Positions 7,080-9,852 of a stretch of 9,852 bases of DNA are shown piece by piece. A program made the translations under genes and the position numbers. This DNA is from CAYOHG01 sp964465125 (GTDB lineage: Bacteria > Planctomycetota > Phycisphaerae > UBA1845 > Fen-1342), in NCBI GenBank assembly GCA_964465125.1, contig CAYXIO010000091.1, forward strand, positions 1 through 9,852, written 5' to 3'. Every line of letters starts with the position of its first letter. Position 1 is the first letter of the stretch. The notes beneath the pieces are model-generated. The model was not told the DNA's origin. It was given only the letters and a program-made list of their open reading frames with translations, and ran no database searches.

Positions 7080-9242
7080 CTAATCGGGTGTCACGCTGGG
7101 AGAGACCGCGGGTTCCTGGTAGTCACGCTCGCCGTGGTCATCCATGCCCATCTCCGACGGCAGGCCGTAGTATTCGGGATGCTGGTACTTGCCGCGTTCG
7201 AGTCCGGACTTTTCGCGTTCGACCGGCGCGCCGTGCAGGCGCATGCGCAGGTCGTTGCGGACGGCCTCGACGCGCCAGGAGACCTTGCCTTGTGGCAGGC
7301 CGCCAGCGATGCGGAATGAGCACGTCGGCGGCGCCTCTCCCGGCCCGGCCTGCTCGCCGGCCGTGAGCGCCGTCTCACTGATCTCGTCCGCCACGTGCAG
7401 GTTCGGCATCGCGGTACCGATGGCGGTCAGCGTATAGCGCGGGTCCTTGTTGATGCTGGCGAAGTACACGGGCAGTTCGACGACGGCTGTGCCGTGTTCG
7501 TCGAGTATGACCTTGCCCGAGTATGCGTTGAGAACTTCGGGTGACTCGGTCGCGTAGTGCAGCAGGTACTTGTGCTCCGGGTCAATGGGGTGATCGATGC
7601 GGAAAGGCTTGACTCCGCTGGCGCCCATGTCGCCGGCGGCGTAGACCGCATACCCGCTGGCGGCGGTGGAGGCGTATCCGCGCACGCCGTAGATCGTGCC
7701 GCTGGTGGCGTTGTTTCGGGCATAGACGCCGTACCCGGACGTGCTGCTGCTCTCGAAGTATCCGCCAAAGGTGCCCCCGGTGGCGGCCGTGGCGGACCCG
7801 TATACGCCGCGCCCGGAGGTACTGGGCGTGCCGAACGATCCGCCGTAGGAGCTGCCGCCCCCGCTGGCCCAGCCCACGACGCCGCGCCCGTCGGTGCTGA
7901 GGCTCTCGAAGCTCCCGCCGACACCGCCGGTGCCGCTCGACCCGGCCTGCCCGAGGACGCCTACTTCGGAATCGCTCCAGCCCTGCACCCCGACGACACC
8001 GCCTGCGCCGTACACGCCTGTTCCCTGGTCGCTGTCGGTTTCGAAGTACCCCCCGTAGGTGACGCCCGAGCCGCTGGCGGCCCGGCCATAGACGCCGCGG
8101 CCCTGTTGACTGTTGCTCCGGAACGATCCCCCGTAGGTAACATTGACACCGGTGTACGTGGTGATGCCGTAGACACCGACTCCCGTCGAACTATCGCTCT
8201 GGCCGTATACGCCGTACGTCGTGCCCGATGTGGCGTTGGCGTGCCCGATGGTCCCGACGCCGGAAGTGCTGGCGCTTGCGCCGTGTACACCGTAAGCAAG
8301 GCCTGATGCGGCCGTGGCCGTGCCATAGACACCCTTGCCGGCGGTGCTGTCGGCCCGACCATAGACACCGGACGTGTTGCCGGTGGCCGTGCTCGCCAGG
8401 CCGTAGACTCCCCTCCCAGACGTGCTGTCGCTTTGTCCAAAGAGACCGTAGGTCGATCCACTGGACGCGGTCGCGTAACCGAACGCACCTACGCCGCTGG
8501 TGCTCTGGCTCTGGAAGTAGCCGCCGTACGTGTTGCCGGTTCCCGAATTCGCCCACCCATGCACCGCGCGGCCGTCGGTGCTCTGAACATACCCAAGGAC
8601 TCCGGTCGTAGCGCCGGTGAGGGACGATGCCTGGCCCCGCACTCCAACGCCGTCCACGCTCCCGCTTTGTCCCCACACGCCGTACGTCGCGCCGCTGGCG
8701 GCGGTGGACGCACCATAGACGCCGACCGATGCGTTGTCCGTGGACGTATTGGTGGCGCCGATAATGTTGTAGGCGCTGCCGGTGAGGTTCAGCGGAACAG
8801 GAATCGACTGGAGAAAGGCCGAAGAGTCCAGCCCATCCAGCTTGCCGGCATTTAACGAGAAGAGTGCGTTCGGCGTGCCGCTCAGCGCCTGACGTGGACC
8901 GAGCGTTACGAATCCGGTCGCGTTGCCGCAGTTCAGGCCGGTGTCAGCACGCACCTCGATTTCGAGGAAGCGCTCCTGGCCCGTGAACTGGGCGCCGAAG
9001 TCAAGGTCCAGCGTGAACAGCCCGTCGATGACCGAGATGTTGTCGGCGCAGTCCGGCGAACCTTGCGGAGCGCCGCCGACCAACGAGTCGTACAGTACGA
9101 AGCGCAGATCATACGTCCCACTGGCTGGACTGCCGGCGTCGTTGAGCCGCCCCTGATAGGTGAACGCCGTCCCCAGCGGCGTCTGGGCGGTGGCAGTGGC
9201 GACCAAGAGGCTCGCGAGAAACGTGATCTGTACGATCGACAT
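7080..9242 (-). CDS. Secreted 26-residue-repeat protein with conserved N- and C-terminal domains
   Basis: A 720-aa exported protein. The signal peptide is about 1-20 (SLLVATATAQ). An N-terminal domain (about 22-135) starts TPLGTAFTYQGRLND and holds two cysteines (C65, C105) that could form a disulfide. Fourteen glycine/tyrosine-rich repeats follow (171-529, partial to 538) with core G-x-GVYG-x-A-x(5)-YG-x-[YF]. The C-terminal domain (about 543-667) has VKPFRIDHPIDPEHKYLLHY, ESPEVLNAYSG and PNLHVADE, ending KVSWRVEAVRND. A charged tail (EREKSGLERGKY, 675-686) closes it. There is no transmembrane segment, sortase signal or PEP-CTERM. The architecture resembles large extracellular, fibre-like proteins common in planctomycetes; the role is unknown, perhaps a surface or matrix fibre. 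The ATG at 9242 is chosen over 9365 because the signal peptide begins here and GGGGAG (9248-9253) lies 5 bases upstream; the 9365 start would lie inside the promoter. Confidence 0.85.
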   Translation of the reverse strand: MSIVQITFLASLLVATATAQTPLGTAFTYQGRLNDAGSPASGTYDLRFVLYDSLVGGAPQGSPDCADNISVIDGLFTLDLDFGAQFTGQERFLEIEVRADTGLNCGNATGFVTLGPRQALSGTPNALFSLNAGKLDGLDSSAFLQSIPVPLNLTGSAYNIIGATNTSTDNASVGVYGASTAASGATYGVWGQSGSVDGVGVRGQASSLTGATTGVLGYVQSTDGRAVHGWANSGTGNTYGGYFQSQSTSGVGAFGYATASSGSTYGLFGQSDSTSGRGVYGLASTATGNTSGVYGRADSTAGKGVYGTATAASGLAYGVHGASASTSGVGTIGHANATSGTTYGVYGQSDSSTGVGVYGITTYTGVNVTYGGSFRSNSQQGRGVYGRAASGSGVTYGGYFETDSDQGTGVYGAGGVVGVQGWSDSEVGVLGQAGSSGTGGVGGSFESLSTDGRGVVGWASGGGSSYGGSFGTPSTSGRGVYGSATAATGGTFGGYFESSSTSGYGVYARNNATSGTIYGVRGYASTAASGYAVYAAGDMGASGVKPFRIDHPIDPEHKYLLHYATESPEVLNAYSGKVILDEHGTAVVELPVYFASINKDPRYTLTAIGTAMPNLHVADEISETALTAGEQAGPGEAPPTCSFRIAGGLPQGKVSWRVEAVRNDLRMRLHGAPVEREKSGLERGKYQHPEYYGLPSEMGMDDHGERDYQEPAVSPSVTPD
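7629..8732 (-). repeat. Fourteen tandem 78-bp (26-aa) repeats inside the secreted protein
   Basis: Repeats begin about residues 171, 198, 224, 250, 276, 302, 328, 354, 381, 407, 428, 452, 477 and 503, with a partial one at 530. Most are 26 residues (78 bases). Exceptions are 27 (first, eighth and fourteenth), 21 (tenth), 24 (eleventh) and 25 (twelfth). The consensus is G-[RV]-GVYG-x-A-x-[AS]-[ST]-G-x-TYG-[VG]-[YF]-x-[QS]-x-[SD]-ST-[SD]. Two subtypes occur: 'YGVYGQSDS' and 'YGGYFESxS'. Copies are diverged at DNA level, so this is an old array rather than a fresh expansion. Confidence 0.85.
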
Positions 9243-9247
9243 GTCCG

Positions 9248-9253
9248 CTCCCC
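9248..9253 (-). promoter_or_regulatory. Ribosome binding site for the repeat protein
   Basis: GGGGAG on the minus strand, 5 bases before the ATG at 9242. It supports the start that begins with the signal peptide. Confidence 0.6.
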
Positions 9254-9354
9254 AAGTTGGGACTCTGCTCGGCCCGAAGCGATAGATCGCGCGCGGCTGG
9301 CAGCAACTGCCGTCGCGACTCCAAGCTCGGCCGGGGCAAGTGGATTTACGGATC

Positions 9355-9384
9355 ACTATATCCACATACCGCTAGGGTTTTCAA
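9355..9384 (-). promoter_or_regulatory. Sigma70-type promoter of the repeat-protein gene
   Basis: On the minus strand, -35 TTGAAA (9379-9384, five of six matches to TTGACA) and -10 TATAGT (9355-9360, five of six) are separated by 18 bases. They lie in a locally A/T-richer patch of otherwise GC-rich DNA. The predicted start near 9348 gives a leader of roughly 105 bases before the ATG at 9242. Confidence 0.6.
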
Positions 9385-9797
9385 GTGAATCGGCGGACGC
9401 TGGCCGGAGATGCTCGCAGCGCCGGCACCCCCCGATCGGCCGGACTACTCACGGCCTGCGCCCGCAGGTGCATCTTGCGGGGAGCGGGTTGCGACCGGCT
9501 TGATACGCGAGGGTCGTCGTTGAGAGCCTGTTCGAGACGGCAGCGCCCGGGCGTGCTGCCAGACCAGGTCGCTGAGGGGGGTGAGATCCGCATTCGGCAG
9601 GCGCGGTGCGTACGCCCATGCGACCGCCGTAGCCGCACCCGAAGTCGACCACGGATTCGAACCCGCCTGGAGGCGCCCGCACGCAGCGCGCTCCGCCCAG
9701 GCAGCGCCGCCGCCGCCGTGCGAACCTCATCGGCAGCTCGGTTCAAGGGCGGGGAACCGCCTCTATCGAATGCGTTCAGCAGCTTTTAAACCGACCG
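9385..9797. other. Non-coding or degenerate stretch upstream of the repeat-protein gene
   Basis: About 410 bases with open frames on both strands, but all are arginine/alanine-rich with no family resemblance apart from one short methyltransferase-like segment at 9575-9665 (listed separately). No promoter, tRNA or repeat is clear here. It separates the end of the partial dockerin-like gene (stop at 9798) from the repeat-protein promoter. Confidence 0.4.
9575..9665 (-). pseudogene. Possible relic of a class I SAM-dependent methyltransferase
   Basis: One minus-strand frame reads GFESVVDFGCGYGG, close to the methyltransferase motif I (VLDxGCGxG). A shift of frame about 30 bases later (near 9605-9615) gives RLPNADLTPLSDLV. 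This resembles the 'FPNAxLTGxD' segment that follows motif I at about the expected distance. Upstream and downstream sequence in either frame does not look like a methyltransferase, so if real this is a short, frameshifted fragment. A chance match in GC-rich DNA is possible. Confidence 0.25.
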
Positions 9798-9852
9798 TCA
9801 GCAGCTCGTTCCGAACCCGATCAGCAACTCGCTGAGGTCGATCAGGTCCACC
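9798..9852 (-). CDS. C-terminal end of a second dockerin-like protein (partial at window edge)
   Basis: The minus-strand frame reads VDLIDLSELLIGFGTSC and stops at TGA (9798-9800). This is the second half of a dockerin-like calcium-binding loop plus the terminal helix, identical in protein and DNA to the end of the 6509-6925 gene. The gene continues beyond the right edge, so its length, N-terminal domains and start cannot be seen. It is very likely another secreted protein of the same dockerin-tailed class. Confidence 0.75.
   Translation of the reverse strand, partial: VDLIDLSELLIGFGTSC

Noticed and set aside
7629..8732. Regular 78-base spacing as a possible CRISPR array
   Set aside because: The repeats are diverged, in frame with a secreted protein, and show no constant repeat/unique spacer alternation.
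9645..9672. GGTTCGAATCC on the minus strand, resembling a tRNA T-loop
   Set aside because: Only about two stem pairs flank the loop, and no acceptor, D or anticodon arms are found. The bases are better read as part of GFESVVDFGCG.
9385..9789. 134-codon plus-strand open frame in the gap
   Set aside because: Arginine-rich composition, no motif, no ribosome site, and it overlaps the repeat-protein promoter.

Overview
This window is GC-rich, tightly coding DNA that most likely comes from a planctomycete, probably near Phycisphaerae. That placement is an inference from protein architecture. Two secreted proteins have forms I associate with that phylum: a signal peptide plus a 'YDLSWYTVDGGG...GGDFELVGGFW' module plus a dockerin-like tail, and an 'AQTPLGTAFTYQGRLND' protein built of 26-residue glycine/tyrosine repeats with a 'KPFRIDHP..DPEHKYLLHY' C-terminal domain.

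Left half (1-6400): carbohydrate metabolism. A plus-strand, GH63-like (alpha/alpha)6-barrel glycosidase (196-2355) follows a G/C-tract palindromic intergenic element. It converges, with only 29 bases between stop codons, on a minus-strand two-gene operon. That operon is transcribed as an unusually large HAD-superfamily phosphatase/phosphomutase (4790-6325) and then a GH65 disaccharide phosphorylase (2385-4793). The two genes share an ATGA stop/start overlap. GH65 phosphorolysis releases beta-glucose 1-phosphate, and beta-phosphoglucomutases of the HAD family isomerise it to glucose 6-phosphate. The pair therefore looks like a cytoplasmic phosphorolytic route for an alpha-linked gluco-disaccharide, with the GH63-like enzyme as a possible hydrolytic partner. 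The HAD protein is more than twice the usual length, with a roughly 280-residue span between motifs I and II. The GH65 enzyme departs from the usual family motifs. This makes the operon the least ordinary part of the window.

Right half (6500-9852): secreted proteins on the minus strand. A 138-aa dockerin-like protein (6509-6925) lies downstream of a 720-aa repeat protein (7080-9242). The latter has a good sigma70-type promoter at 9355-9384 and a GC-rich hairpin directly after its stop codon. Beyond its promoter are about 400 bases without a convincing intact gene, containing only a possible frameshifted methyltransferase relic. The window ends inside the last 17 codons of a second dockerin-like protein. 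Its DNA is identical, base for base over 55 positions, to the end of the 6509-6925 gene, and the identity begins exactly at the stop codon.

No rRNA, tRNA, CRISPR array, transposase or integrase was seen.
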